A DNA stretch of 64,000 nt, taken from NCBI RefSeq assembly GCF_002797375.1, contig NZ_KZ454941.1, forward strand, positions 3,416,744-3,480,743, given 5' to 3'. Below, in pieces: positions 17,619 to 27,685 of the stretch. The first letter of the stretch is position 1. The number at the start of each line of letters is the position of its first letter. The notes below the pieces were generated by a model. It saw nothing but the letters and a program-made list of their open reading frames with translations. It had not been told where the DNA came from and searched no databases. Origin of the DNA: Bacillus sp. FJAT-42315 (lineage in GTDB: Bacteria; Bacillota; Bacilli; Bacillales; Domibacillaceae). The position numbers and the translations under genes were made by a program.

Positions 17619-18422
17619 TTACAGAGTCCCCCGCTTTCTCGTGCTAGTCATCAGCATGATAACCACCATCGTAATAATTAAGAATACAGCAATCGCTGAC
17701 CCCATTCCCCAATCCTGCGTGACAAGGAAATGCTGCTCGATCGCCGTTCCAAGTGTAATCACGCGATTTCCAGCGATCAAACGAGTGATCATAAAGAGCG
17801 ATAAGGCCGGAATAAATACAGCTTGTACTCCCGACTTCACTCCGTCTAGCGTCAACGGAAACACGACTTTACGAAACGTTGTCCAAGCGGAAGCTCCAAG
17901 ATCACGTGAAGCATCTATTAATGTGGGGTTCATTTTATCTAACGCATTAAAAATCGGTAAAATCATAAACGGAATAAAAATATAAACAGACACAAAGATA
18001 AAGCTAAAGTCTGTAAACAAAATTTGTTGCGTACCAATACCAATCAACTCTAAGAAATTATTAGCTGCTCCATACGTACCGAAAATACCAATAAAAGCAT
18101 ACGCCTTTAACAGTAAATTAATCCACGAAGGTAAAATAATTAATAATAATAGCAATTGCTTATGCTTTGACTTCGTAATGATGTAAGCAGTTGGATAAGC
18201 AACGAGCAAACAAAAGGCCGTAATTAAAAAGGCATACCAGAAAGAACTCACGACCATTTTCAAATAAACTGGAGTGAAAAACTTCTCATAGTTTCCTAAA
18301 GTGAAGTTTCCATCTATATCAAAGAAAGAATAGTACACAACTAACAGAATCGGAGCAACGACAAACAAGACAATCCAAAGCATATATGGAAACAGATACA
18401 AACTACGCGTCTTATTTCTCAT
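17619..18422 (-). CDS. potB: Spermidine/putrescine ABC transporter permease
   Basis: About 267 residues from the chosen start, six membrane helices, EAA loop [23 protein letters not shown]. Start taken at 18422, with AGAGG six bases upstream; an in-frame ATG at 18437 is also possible. The 5' end overlaps the potA 3' end in a different frame by 11 bases or more, indicating coupling. Pairs with PotC to form the channel. Confidence 0.9.
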   Translation of the reverse strand: MRNKTRSLYLFPYMLWIVLFVVAPILLVVYYSFFDIDGNFTLGNYEKFFTPVYLKMVVSSFWYAFLITAFCLLVAYPTAYIITKSKHKQLLLLLIILPSWINLLLKAYAFIGIFGTYGAANNFLELIGIGTQQILFTDFSFIFVSVYIFIPFMILPIFNALDKMNPTLIDASRDLGASAWTTFRKVVFPLTLDGVKSGVQAVFIPALSLFMITRLIAGNRVITLGTAIEQHFLVTQDWGMGSAIAVFLIITMVVIMLMTSTRKRGTL

Positions 18423-19518
18423 GGCTAACCTCTTCATAAGATTCTAGTCGTTTATCAAATTCTTCTTCTGTTTCTCCAAGGCGCATAACATGAATCGCTT
18501 CCGGATCAAAATCCAAGCCAATCTCATCACCCACTGTTGCTTTCTTCGTTGAATGAACTAACCATTCATTTTGTTCATCATCATAGCAAAGCATTTCATA
18601 ATGAACGCCACGGAAAAGCTGTGATACAACTCTCGCTTGAATCTTTCCTTGCTCCCAAGTAGTAATTTCTAAATCCTCTGGTCGAATCACAATTTCGATA
18701 GGTTCATTGGCATTTAACCCCTGATCAACACATTCAAACGTCTTTCCGGCAAATTCCACTTCAAAATCCCTAATCATTTTTCCTGACACAATGTTAGACT
18801 CCCCAATAAAATCAGCTACAAATCGGTTAATCGGCTCATCGTAAATATCTGTTGGCGTCCCACTCTGCTGAATTTTCCCTTCATTTAACACGAAGATCTC
18901 ATCCGACATCGCTAATGCTTCCTCTTGATCATGCGTCACAAAAATAAATGTAATCCCAAGTCGCTGCTGTAAATCACGCAGCTCATATTGCATTTCCGTA
19001 CGTAATTTTAAATCTAGAGCCGACAACGGTTCGTCTAGCAAAATCACTTCCGGCTCGTTGACAATTGCTCGGGCAATCGCTACACGCTGACGTTGTCCCC
19101 CTGACATTTCCGTAATTTCACGGTTCTCATAGCCAGCTAAGTTCACGAAACGCAACGCCTCTTTTACCTTTCGATCAATATCGGCTTTACTCATTTTTTT
19201 AATGCGTAAGCCAAAAGCAACATTTTCATACACATTTAAATGAGGGAACAACGCATAGTCTTGAAACACGGTATTCACTTGGCGTTTGTTCGCTGGGACA
19301 TGGTTAATCCGGTTTCCGTTAAAGAAAATATCGCCTTCAGACGCCTCAGCAAAACCAGCAATTAAGCGTAAAATCGTTGTCTTTCCACATCCAGATGGAC
19401 CGAGAAGCGTATAGAACTTTCCTCTCTCAACCTCAAAGCTGACATTATCTAAAACAACCGTATCGTTGTCATATTGCTTTGTCACTTGATCAAAGCGAAT
19501 AATTACATTTTCATTCAT
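18412..19518 (-). CDS. potA: Spermidine/putrescine ABC transporter ATPase
   Basis: 368 residues. Walker [10 protein letters not shown] (38-46), signature MSGGQRQR (about 140), Walker [14 protein letters not shown]-loop VTHDQEEA, then a C-terminal TOBE domain ([10 protein letters not shown] ... VIRPEDLEI). Energises PotBC. Located 18 bases after the XRE-cupin regulator, so the regulator is co-transcribed with potABCD. Confidence 0.93.
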   Translation of the reverse strand: MNENVIIRFDQVTKQYDNDTVVLDNVSFEVERGKFYTLLGPSGCGKTTILRLIAGFAEASEGDIFFNGNRINHVPANKRQVNTVFQDYALFPHLNVYENVAFGLRIKKMSKADIDRKVKEALRFVNLAGYENREITEMSGGQRQRVAIARAIVNEPEVILLDEPLSALDLKLRTEMQYELRDLQQRLGITFIFVTHDQEEALAMSDEIFVLNEGKIQQSGTPTDIYDEPINRFVADFIGESNIVSGKMIRDFEVEFAGKTFECVDQGLNANEPIEIVIRPEDLEITTWEQGKIQARVVSQLFRGVHYEMLCYDDEQNEWLVHSTKKATVGDEIGLDFDPEAIHVMRLGETEEEFDKRLESYEEVSHEK

Positions 19519-19536
19519 GATGTACCTCCCTATTGT

Positions 19537-20079
19537 TTACAAGTAAGATTCTGTTACAGTTAAAATCAACTCCGATGGTCCATCGGAATCATTAATAATT
19601 TGATGCGTCTCAGAAGAATGGAAATAGATCGCCTCACCTGCTTTGGCAAAATAAGTTCTCTTTCCTAATTGGATCGCAACGCTTCCTCTGAGCACATAAC
19701 CAAATGTTTCAGCTAAAGATGGCTCAAACTCTTTGAATTCCCCGCCTTTTTCTAGAAATAATTTCACAGGCTCTATTTCTTTCTCATTCGATTCAGGTAC
19801 TAGCCACTGAATTTTATAGCCCTTTTCTTCGTCGTGATAATCCGTTTGATCCTCTTCCGTATACACCACTTTTTGTTCTCTCGCTTGCTCATCGAAAAAC
19901 TCCTTCGGTGAGCAACCGAGCACTTCAAGAATGTGAAAGAATGTTTCAATGGACGGCGAGCTTAAATCCCGCTCAAGCTGAGAAATATACCCTTTGCTTA
20001 AATCCGTCCGTTCACCAAGCTCTTCTTGCGTTAACCCCTTTTTTAAGCGTAAATTTTTTATTTTTTTCCCAATATCCAT
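19537..20079 (-). CDS. XRE-family regulator with C-terminal cupin (PuuR-like)
   Basis: 180 residues. N-terminal helix-turn-helix (IKNLRLKKGLTQEELGERTDLSKGYISQLER, 8-38) and a C-terminal cupin beta-barrel (about 105-175, EFEPSLAETFGYVLRGSVAIQLG). Same layout as PuuR, the putrescine-responsive repressor of enterobacteria; the cupin is the presumed polyamine sensor. First gene of the pot operon. A perfect inverted repeat across its promoter (20107-20136) is the likely autoregulatory operator. Confidence 0.88.
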   Translation of the reverse strand: MDIGKKIKNLRLKKGLTQEELGERTDLSKGYISQLERDLSSPSIETFFHILEVLGCSPKEFFDEQAREQKVVYTEEDQTDYHDEEKGYKIQWLVPESNEKEIEPVKLFLEKGGEFKEFEPSLAETFGYVLRGSVAIQLGKRTYFAKAGEAIYFHSSETHQIINDSDGPSELILTVTESYL

Positions 20080-20106
20080 TTTATAACCTCTTGCTCTGTT
20101 TATAAT

Positions 20107-20136
20107 TAGTAAACTTACAGTTAATAAAGTTTACTA
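20107..20136. promoter_or_regulatory. Inverted-repeat operator upstream of the XRE-pot operon
   Basis: TAGTAAACTT and AAGTTTACTA, perfect ten-base arms ten bases apart, with a third half-site AAAGTTTAC at 20148-20156. On the minus strand it covers TTTATT-N18-TATAAA, a possible promoter. Inferred to bind the XRE-cupin protein. Confidence 0.6.
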
Positions 20137-20233
20137 TTAAATTACTTAAAGTTTACCCACAGCACCTTATTATAATGATTTCACAGGTAACTTCAACCAT
20201 TTTTTTATGTTTTCTATGTAAAATTTGACTATC

Positions 20234-20262
20234 TTGCGAACAAAAGCATCTTGTGTTAAAAT
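20234..20262 (+). promoter_or_regulatory. Promoter of the TetR gene
   Basis: TTGCGA (20234-20239), 17 bases, TAAAAT (20257-20262). The operator at 20262 begins at the last -10 base and covers the start of transcription. Confidence 0.7.
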
Positions 20263-20278
20263 GAATGACAGTCAGTCA
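20262..20278. promoter_or_regulatory. TetR operator, copy 1
   Basis: TGAATGACAGTCAGTCA, pattern TGAATGA-N3-TCA(T/G)TCA. Placement over the start of transcription predicts autorepression. Confidence 0.7.
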
Positions 20279-20302
20279 TAAAAAATAAGGAGGGAAATGA
20301 TG

Positions 20303-20878
20303 ATGTCAGAAGTAAAAGACGGCAAGTATAACAAAATTCTTCAAGCCGCGATTAGCACCATTTCCCAAAAAGGACTTGATAAAACCTCAATATCCGATAT
20401 TGTAAAAATGGCAGGCGTTGCCCAAGGAACCTTTTATTTATATTTTCCGTCCAAAAAAGCGTTAATACCAGCTATTGCTGAAAATCTATTAACGATTACT
20501 TTGGACGAAATTAAAACGGTGACGGAAAACAAGCAAGACTTTTGGGAAATCATTCGGATTATGATCGATGAAACATTTAAACTAACAAAGTCACATAAGG
20601 AAGTGATCGTTCTTTGTTATTCAGGCTTAGCAATCGAGCATTCGATGGAAAAATGGGAGGCTATTTATCAGCCTTATTACCACTGGCTTGAAGCAATTTT
20701 AGAAAAGGCGATTGCATCCGAAGAGATTTTCGGACAAATCAACATTAATTGGACAGCGAAAATCATTATTAACTTAATTGAAAGCGCTGCTGAGAGGTTT
20801 TATAGTTCCGAAGATGAAAGTAATTTAGATGCTTTTAAAGAAGAAACTTACTTCTTTTTAAAGCGGTCATTAACTTAG
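20303..20878 (+). CDS. TetR-family repressor of the SMR efflux pair (YvdT-like)
   Basis: About 191 residues. N-terminal helix-turn-helix (AAISTISQKGLDKTSISDIVKMAGVAQGTFYLYFPSK) and an all-helical ligand domain. Three ATGs occur in a row (20297, 20300, 20303); the last is eight bases from AGGAGGG and is preferred. Arrangement TetR-SMR-SMR matches yvdT-yvdS-yvdR of Bacillus subtilis. The same 17-base operator stands before both its own gene and the SMR genes. Confidence 0.88.
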   Translation: MSEVKDGKYNKILQAAISTISQKGLDKTSISDIVKMAGVAQGTFYLYFPSKKALIPAIAENLLTITLDEIKTVTENKQDFWEIIRIMIDETFKLTKSHKEVIVLCYSGLAIEHSMEKWEAIYQPYYHWLEAILEKAIASEEIFGQININWTAKIIINLIESAAERFYSSEDESNLDAFKEETYFFLKRSLT

Positions 20879-20882
20879 CGAA

Positions 20883-20914
20883 AGAGCAGCAAATAAGCGG
20901 CTCTATCTTTTTTT
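20883..20914 (+). terminator. Terminator between TetR and SMR genes
   Basis: AGAGCAGC-AAATAA-GCGGCTCT followed by TCTTTTTTT. The SMR pair must therefore use its own promoter or read-through. Confidence 0.7.
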
Positions 20915-20922
20915 AACAAATA

Positions 20923-20939
20923 TGAATGATATTCATTCA
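20923..20939. promoter_or_regulatory. TetR operator, copy 2
   Basis: TGAATGATATTCATTCA, perfect seven-base arms, 22 bases before the first SMR start codon. Confidence 0.75.
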
Positions 20940-20961
20940 TTAAATAATAGGAGTGTTAACA

Positions 20962-21300
20962 TTGAATTGGTTAATCGTTTTTGCTGCAGGCATGTTGGAG
21001 GTTGTTTGGGCTTCTGGTCTAAAGTATGCAGATTCTTTAGTCGATTGGATCATTGTCGGTTCACTTATTGCCATTAGTTTTGTGATGCTCATCCATTCAT
21101 ACAAAACGATTCCGCTCGCAGCAGCCTACACCGTTTTCGTCGGAATTGGAACGGTCGGCACATATTTTGTCGGTATTTATTTAGGAGAACCGTTCTCCAT
21201 TACGCAACTACTCTTTTTATCCATGCTTCTTCTAGGAGTTGTTGGAATGAAAATGGGTACTGGAACGAAAAAAGAACAACCAGGAGGAGAATCAGCATGA
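20962..21300 (+). CDS. SMR-family efflux subunit A
   Basis: 112 residues, four membrane helices, with the membrane-embedded Glu in MLEVVWASGLKYAD (about residue 12) that couples protons to cation export. I choose the TTG at 20962, eight bases from GGAG; a GTG at 20953 lies inside the ribosome binding site. The C-terminal KKEQPGGESA tail overlaps the start of the partner gene (ATGA). Works as a heterodimer; likely substrates are quaternary ammonium or guanidinium-type cations. Resembles YkkC/YvdS. Confidence 0.88.
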   Translation: MNWLIVFAAGMLEVVWASGLKYADSLVDWIIVGSLIAISFVMLIHSYKTIPLAAAYTVFVGIGTVGTYFVGIYLGEPFSITQLLFLSMLLLGVVGMKMGTGTKKEQPGGESA

Positions 21301-21611
21301 GTTGGGCCTTTTTAATATTATCCGGAATTGAAGAAGTCATCGCGACGATCGCTATGAAATACATTGACGGTAAAAAGAAAAAATGGCCGATTATTGTGAT
21401 GGTCGTTGGTTTTTTCTTCTCATTCTACTGCTTATCCAAAGCTATGCTCGAACTGCCAGCCGGTATCGCCTATGCGGTATGGACAGCCGTCGGTACGATC
21501 GGAATTACCCTCGTCAGTCTGTTTTGGTTTAAGGAAAAATTAAACAAACTACAAGTATTTTCACTAATTTTTATCGTACTAGGTGTTGCTGGACTACGTT
21601 TTACCGCTTGA
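21297..21611 (+). CDS. SMR-family efflux subunit B
   Basis: 104 residues, four membrane helices, Glu in SGIEEVIATIAMKYIDG at the equivalent membrane position, and the conserved GIAYAVWTAVGTIG segment. Overlaps subunit A by four bases. Paired SMR proteins of this sort (YkkCD, YvdSR, EbrAB) need both halves. Confidence 0.88.
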   Translation: MSWAFLILSGIEEVIATIAMKYIDGKKKKWPIIVMVVGFFFSFYCLSKAMLELPAGIAYAVWTAVGTIGITLVSLFWFKEKLNKLQVFSLIFIVLGVAGLRFTA

Positions 21612-21620
21612 TCATTAGAG

Positions 21621-21660
21621 AGCCTCTTGTAAAAGCTAGATTGTGCTTTTACGAGAGGCT
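21621..21660 (+). terminator. Terminator after the SMR pair
   Basis: Sixteen-base arms starting AGCCTCTTGTAAAAGC and ending GCTTTTACGAGAGGCT (one G-U pair), then TTGTCAATTTTTT. Confidence 0.85.
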
Positions 21661-21689
21661 TTGTCAATTTTTTGAGCGGGTAACTGATT

Positions 21690-21805
21690 GTGGGGCGTTC
21701 GTGCCTGATTCGACACTTTTTATGCCCAATTCGACATTTTTCTCGCCCGATTCGCGTGGATTCGCGACCAATTACAGGTCGTCTGCGACTAATTCGTCCC
21801 CCATT
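21690..21805. repeat. Degenerate tandem repeats of about 21 bases
   Basis: Successive units share the core (G/A)CC(C/T)(G/A)ATTCG(A/C)C, for example TGCCTGATTCGACACTTTT, TGCCCAATTCGACATTTTT, CGCCCGATTCGCGTGGATTC, GACCAATTACAGGTCGTC, GACTAATTCGTCCCCCATTT. No gene lies here; the 21612-21866 interval otherwise holds only two terminators. Confidence 0.55.
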
Positions 21806-21827
21806 TTCTAGCTCTCTTGCAATAAAA

Positions 21828-21857
21828 ATCAACCACCCGCCTGTGCGAGTGGTTGAT
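21828..21857 (-). terminator. Terminator of the aminotransferase operon
   Basis: Minus strand ATCAACCAC ... GTGGTTGAT followed by TTTTTATTG. Confidence 0.8.
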
Positions 21858-21866
21858 ATCAATCAA

Positions 21867-24777
<2,911 letters not shown>

Positions 24778-24815
24778 GTTCCCATCCTCCTTATTGATCT
24801 GTTTGTCTTATATAA

Positions 24816-24832
24816 TGCAACTATCGTGCCAA
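24816..24832 (-). promoter_or_regulatory. Sigma-54 promoter of the ALDH-patA operon
   Basis: Minus strand TTGGCACG-ATAG-TTGCA. The GG (-24) and GC (-12) are exactly 12 bases apart, a full match to the sigma-54 consensus, about 40 bases before the start codon. Confidence 0.92.
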
Positions 24833-24916
24833 TTTTCTAAAATTAATATTTTTTGCGAAAAACGTGATCATTAGGTGGTTATGTTTATTTTTTATATGAA
24901 TAAGCACCCGTATACC

Positions 24917-24932
24917 TATGCATAATTGCATA
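24917..24932. promoter_or_regulatory. Candidate enhancer (UAS) for the sigma-54 activator
   Basis: TATGCATAATTGCATA, six-base perfect arms, inside a longer imperfect palindrome (about 24910-24940), 85-115 bases upstream of the promoter. The position suits an activator of the sigma-54 type, presumably the gene at 25003. Confidence 0.55.
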
Positions 24933-24955
24933 ACGTATGATAACTTGAATAAAAA

Positions 24956-24985
24956 AAGGAGACTGGATGCTCTCCAAGTCTCCTT
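24956..24985 (-). terminator. Terminator of the sigma-54 activator gene
   Basis: Minus strand AAGGAGACTT ... AGTCTCCTT followed by TTTTTT. Confidence 0.85.
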
Positions 24986-25002
24986 ATGTTTCACTTTCTA
25001 TA

Positions 25003-27123
25003 TTAATTAATGTAGAGAGAGTTTTTTCGTTCCATAATTTTTTGATACTTTCGGCTAACCGATGACTGACTCACTCCGAGAGCTTTCGCTGCTTTCGTCG
25101 TTGTTTTATATTGGTTCATCGCTAGCGTAATTAATTGCTCTTCTACATCATCTAGTGCTTCCTGCAAAGGAATGACTCTCGTAATGATCGGCTTTGACTT
25201 CTTAAAATCATAGCCAAGCGATAAAAATTGGCTCACAAACTCCGCATCGATCGCCGGTTCATCAGAGGAAACTACCAATCTCTCAATAATATTTTGCAAT
25301 TCCCGCACGTTACCCGGCCAAGAATAAAACTCTAATACATTCACAGCATCAGGCGTTAAATGAAAGTGTTTGTCATATTTATCATTTAATTGTTGCAGAA
25401 AATAAAAAGCTAGCACTGAAATATCTTCAGTCCGCTCTCTTAATGGCGGAATATGCACTGGGATCACATTCAGCCGATAGAATAAATCCTCCCTAAAGGT
25501 TCCTTGCTCCACCATTTTTTCAAGTTTTTTATTTGTCGCCGCAATAATTTGAACGTCTACTTTTTCCGACACCGTACTTCCGACAGGGATGACTTCTTGC
25601 TCTTGAAGCACCCTCAATAATTTCACTTGCAAATGTAGTGGCATCTCCCCGATCTCATCGAGAAACAACACTCCTTGATCTGCCATTTTGAAATAGCCAT
25701 CTTTTCCTTCTTTATCCGCCCCTGTGAAAGCTCCTTTGGCGTAGCCGAAAAGCTCACTTTCGAGTAAGTTCTCTGGAATGGCACCACAATTCAATTTTAA
25801 AAATGGCTTATGCGATCTTCTTCCGAGCTGATGAATCGCCTGAGCAATAACTTCTTTTCCTGAACCTGATTCACCTGTAATTAAGACAGTCGAGGAAAAT
25901 TGAGCGATTTTTTTTACTTGTGTAACGATTTTTTCCATCTTCGGACTGCGATACATTAATTTTTTCATCGTGCGGTCTTGGTTTTTAAAGCTATCTAACT
26001 CTTTTTTGTACTGCTCGGAAATCTTCTTTATTTCCTTTAGTTCACTTTTCAGCCTTGTTGTTTCGGTAATATCCCTTGAAGCGACGATAATGCGGTCGAT
26101 GGCTCCTTTTTCATTAAAAACTGGATTTCCTACCGCGAGAACCTTCCGGCCATTTTTCGCTTCTTGAACAATCGACACTTTTTTCTTTCGTTCAAGCACT
26201 AGCCTTGTGACAGAGGGGCTGAATAATCCTTGTTCTTCTAGCTGTGAAAGGTTTTTCCCAAGTAACTGCTGCAAATCAACTCCCCAAAAGTCAGGAATCA
26301 CATTTTCACTGTAGCGAATGAGTTCGCCTTTATGATTCACTACTAATATTTCATCGTAAATCGTTGATAAAATAGCGTTTAAATCCGTGTTTAAATTTTT
26401 AATATCCTCTATTTCCATCGCCATCTCTTCAATTTTCGGAATATCTTGAACGACGATCAACATTCCCTCTATCTCATGATCTTGATTCAAGATAGGACAA
26501 TAATCTAATAACACGCCCATTTCATCTGTTAATTGGACTTGGTTTAAAATTGTTTTTCCAGTCGCGAACACGCTCTCAATATGCACAGAATGAAAAATAG
26601 ATTGAGCCGGCTTATTCATCACTTTTTCAGAAGTGGACTTAATCATTTTCAAACCCGCATCATTACAGTTAATAACATTCTTTTCCCGATCGACCACAAA
26701 CATCCCCATTGGAATGGACTTCAATAACGTTTGAATGAAATTGATGCTTTGATCTTCTTGCTTAAACAATTCAGCTAGCAGTTCCTCACGCTTTAAATAC
26801 CCGATTGGCTCCCCTTGCTCATTAATAATAATCATCAGCGGCTCACCAATCACTTGAAACATAACAGGTAAGGAAATCATTTTATTCACATGGTATACTT
26901 TATCAATGGAAACAGCCTCATTCATTAGCGTCTGAAAGTTGATTTGACCTTTATGAGCTAAGCGATTACTTTTTAAATGAATAAAGCTAGTTAATTTATT
27001 TTGTTCTGTGATGAACACATACGGTTCTTTCATTCCACTAACATCAATATGATCGTCATTCGCCTGATCCTCGACAGCGATTGTGATGAGTGGCTTTACT
27101 TTTTCTTCATTAATACTAAACAC
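25003..27123 (-). CDS. Sigma-54-dependent activator with PAS domains (RocR/BkdR type)
   Basis: About 706 residues. An N-terminal sensory region with a CBS-like/GAF-like start is followed by two PAS domains (about 130-240 and 255-370). The central AAA+ domain has Walker A GESGSGKE, the sigma-54 contact loop GAFTGA and Walker B LFLDEIGEMP. The C-terminal Fis-type helix-turn-helix contains TTKAAKALGVSQSSVSRKY. GTG at 27123 is preferred because GGGAGG lies seven bases upstream; the frame stays open to 27150. Flanked by two operons with sigma-54 promoters (24816 and 29013), it is the obvious activator of both. Effector unknown: an amino acid, diamine or aldehyde. Confidence 0.92.
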   Translation of the reverse strand: MFSINEEKVKPLITIAVEDQANDDHIDVSGMKEPYVFITEQNKLTSFIHLKSNRLAHKGQINFQTLMNEAVSIDKVYHVNKMISLPVMFQVIGEPLMIIINEQGEPIGYLKREELLAELFKQEDQSINFIQTLLKSIPMGMFVVDREKNVINCNDAGLKMIKSTSEKVMNKPAQSIFHSVHIESVFATGKTILNQVQLTDEMGVLLDYCPILNQDHEIEGMLIVVQDIPKIEEMAMEIEDIKNLNTDLNAILSTIYDEILVVNHKGELIRYSENVIPDFWGVDLQQLLGKNLSQLEEQGLFSPSVTRLVLERKKKVSIVQEAKNGRKVLAVGNPVFNEKGAIDRIIVASRDITETTRLKSELKEIKKISEQYKKELDSFKNQDRTMKKLMYRSPKMEKIVTQVKKIAQFSSTVLITGESGSGKEVIAQAIHQLGRRSHKPFLKLNCGAIPENLLESELFGYAKGAFTGADKEGKDGYFKMADQGVLFLDEIGEMPLHLQVKLLRVLQEQEVIPVGSTVSEKVDVQIIAATNKKLEKMVEQGTFREDLFYRLNVIPVHIPPLRERTEDISVLAFYFLQQLNDKYDKHFHLTPDAVNVLEFYSWPGNVRELQNIIERLVVSSDEPAIDAEFVSQFLSLGYDFKKSKPIITRVIPLQEALDDVEEQLITLAMNQYKTTTKAAKALGVSQSSVSRKYQKIMERKNSLYIN

Positions 27124-27206
27124 CTGAATTCCTCCCTTCCCCTTTTTCACCCTCTTACTATTTTAACAAAATTTTATCATAATATTAATTATTTAGAATA
27201 TACAAA

Positions 27207-27240
27207 CAAAAAAAGAAGACGGCAATCCATCTTCTTTTTT
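27207..27240 (-). terminator. Terminator after the barrel-sandwich protein gene
   Basis: AAAAAAGAAGA ... TCTTCTTTTTT arms around CGGCAATCCA. Confidence 0.8.
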
Positions 27241-27253
27241 CAAGGTATTTAAT

Positions 27254-27502
27254 TCAATCACATGCACTAATGACCAATTCTTCTTTAACAAAAGCGAGTA
27301 CCATGCCAGGGATGACTGCGTCTCCTTTTTCAACTTCTAATGACTGAATTTCGCCGCTCACTCCCATTTTCACAGGAAAGAGCTCACCAGCTTCATCTTT
27401 AATTAAAAATAGCGGTTCCCACTCATAGATTCTTGTCTCCTTGCTGATTAGAACCTCATGAACAATTCCTTGATACGGACTTGTAATCATCTCCTCAAAC
27501 AT
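27254..27502 (-). CDS. Small biotinyl/lipoyl-like (barrel-sandwich) protein
   Basis: 82 residues with the two quasi-symmetrical halves of the biotinyl/lipoyl fold: ITSPYQGIVHEVLISKETRI ... and VKMGVSGEIQSLEVEKGDAVIPGMVLAFV. The tip of the hairpin reads PVKM rather than the usual (A/V)MKM or DKA, so the central Lys may or may not be modified. No carboxylase or acyltransferase gene is adjacent; it lies between glutamate dehydrogenase and the sigma-54 activator. Function not known. GGAG is ten bases upstream of the ATG. Confidence 0.6.
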   Translation of the reverse strand: MFEEMITSPYQGIVHEVLISKETRIYEWEPLFLIKDEAGELFPVKMGVSGEIQSLEVEKGDAVIPGMVLAFVKEELVISACD

Positions 27503-27614
27503 TCGTACTCATCTCCTTTTCTACCTTTAATTGTCCCACCCAAGAGCTACACTTTGTTGCTGCTAGACTATCTGCGTTCCCTTCAGCCTTCTTACGATAT
27601 GATTTCCCAATCAC
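27495..27614 (-). CDS. Candidate small ORF within the inverted repeat (39 residues)
   Basis: GTG start preceded by AAAGGAATATT; reads through SYRKKAEGNADSLAATK and CSSWVGQLKVEKEMSTNV and its TGA overlaps the ATG of the 82-residue protein. Coupled translation is possible. It covers the right half of a long inverted repeat, so it may equally be a chance frame in a structured or repeated element. Confidence 0.25.
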   Translation of the reverse strand: MIGKSYRKKAEGNADSLAATKCSSWVGQLKVEKEMSTNV

Positions 27615-27660
27615 AATATTCCTTTGCCTTCAAATCCGCAACGCTCAAAGTGTAGCTCTT
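27542..27660. repeat. Inverted repeat with 15-base perfect arms, 89-base centre
   Basis: AAGAGCTACACTTTG (27542-27556) and CAAAGTGTAGCTCTT (27646-27660). The next bases inward (TTGC/GCAA) can extend the stem with a bulge. Could be a MITE-like repeat or a structured RNA between gdh and the downstream gene. Confidence 0.6.
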
Positions 27661-27685
27661 CTCCTCCCGTGTCATGCTTTATTGA

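Noticed and set aside
20962..21611. Guanidine (ykkC) riboswitch before the SMR pair
   Set aside because: The 48 bases between the terminator and the SMR start hold only the TetR operator; none of the ykkC sequence marks are present there.
21470..21862. Minus-strand frame of 130 residues with repeated RIGREKCRIGHKK blocks
   Set aside because: It runs antisense through the second SMR gene and then through the degenerate intergenic repeats, which produce the periodic residues. No ribosome binding site and no protein-like pattern.
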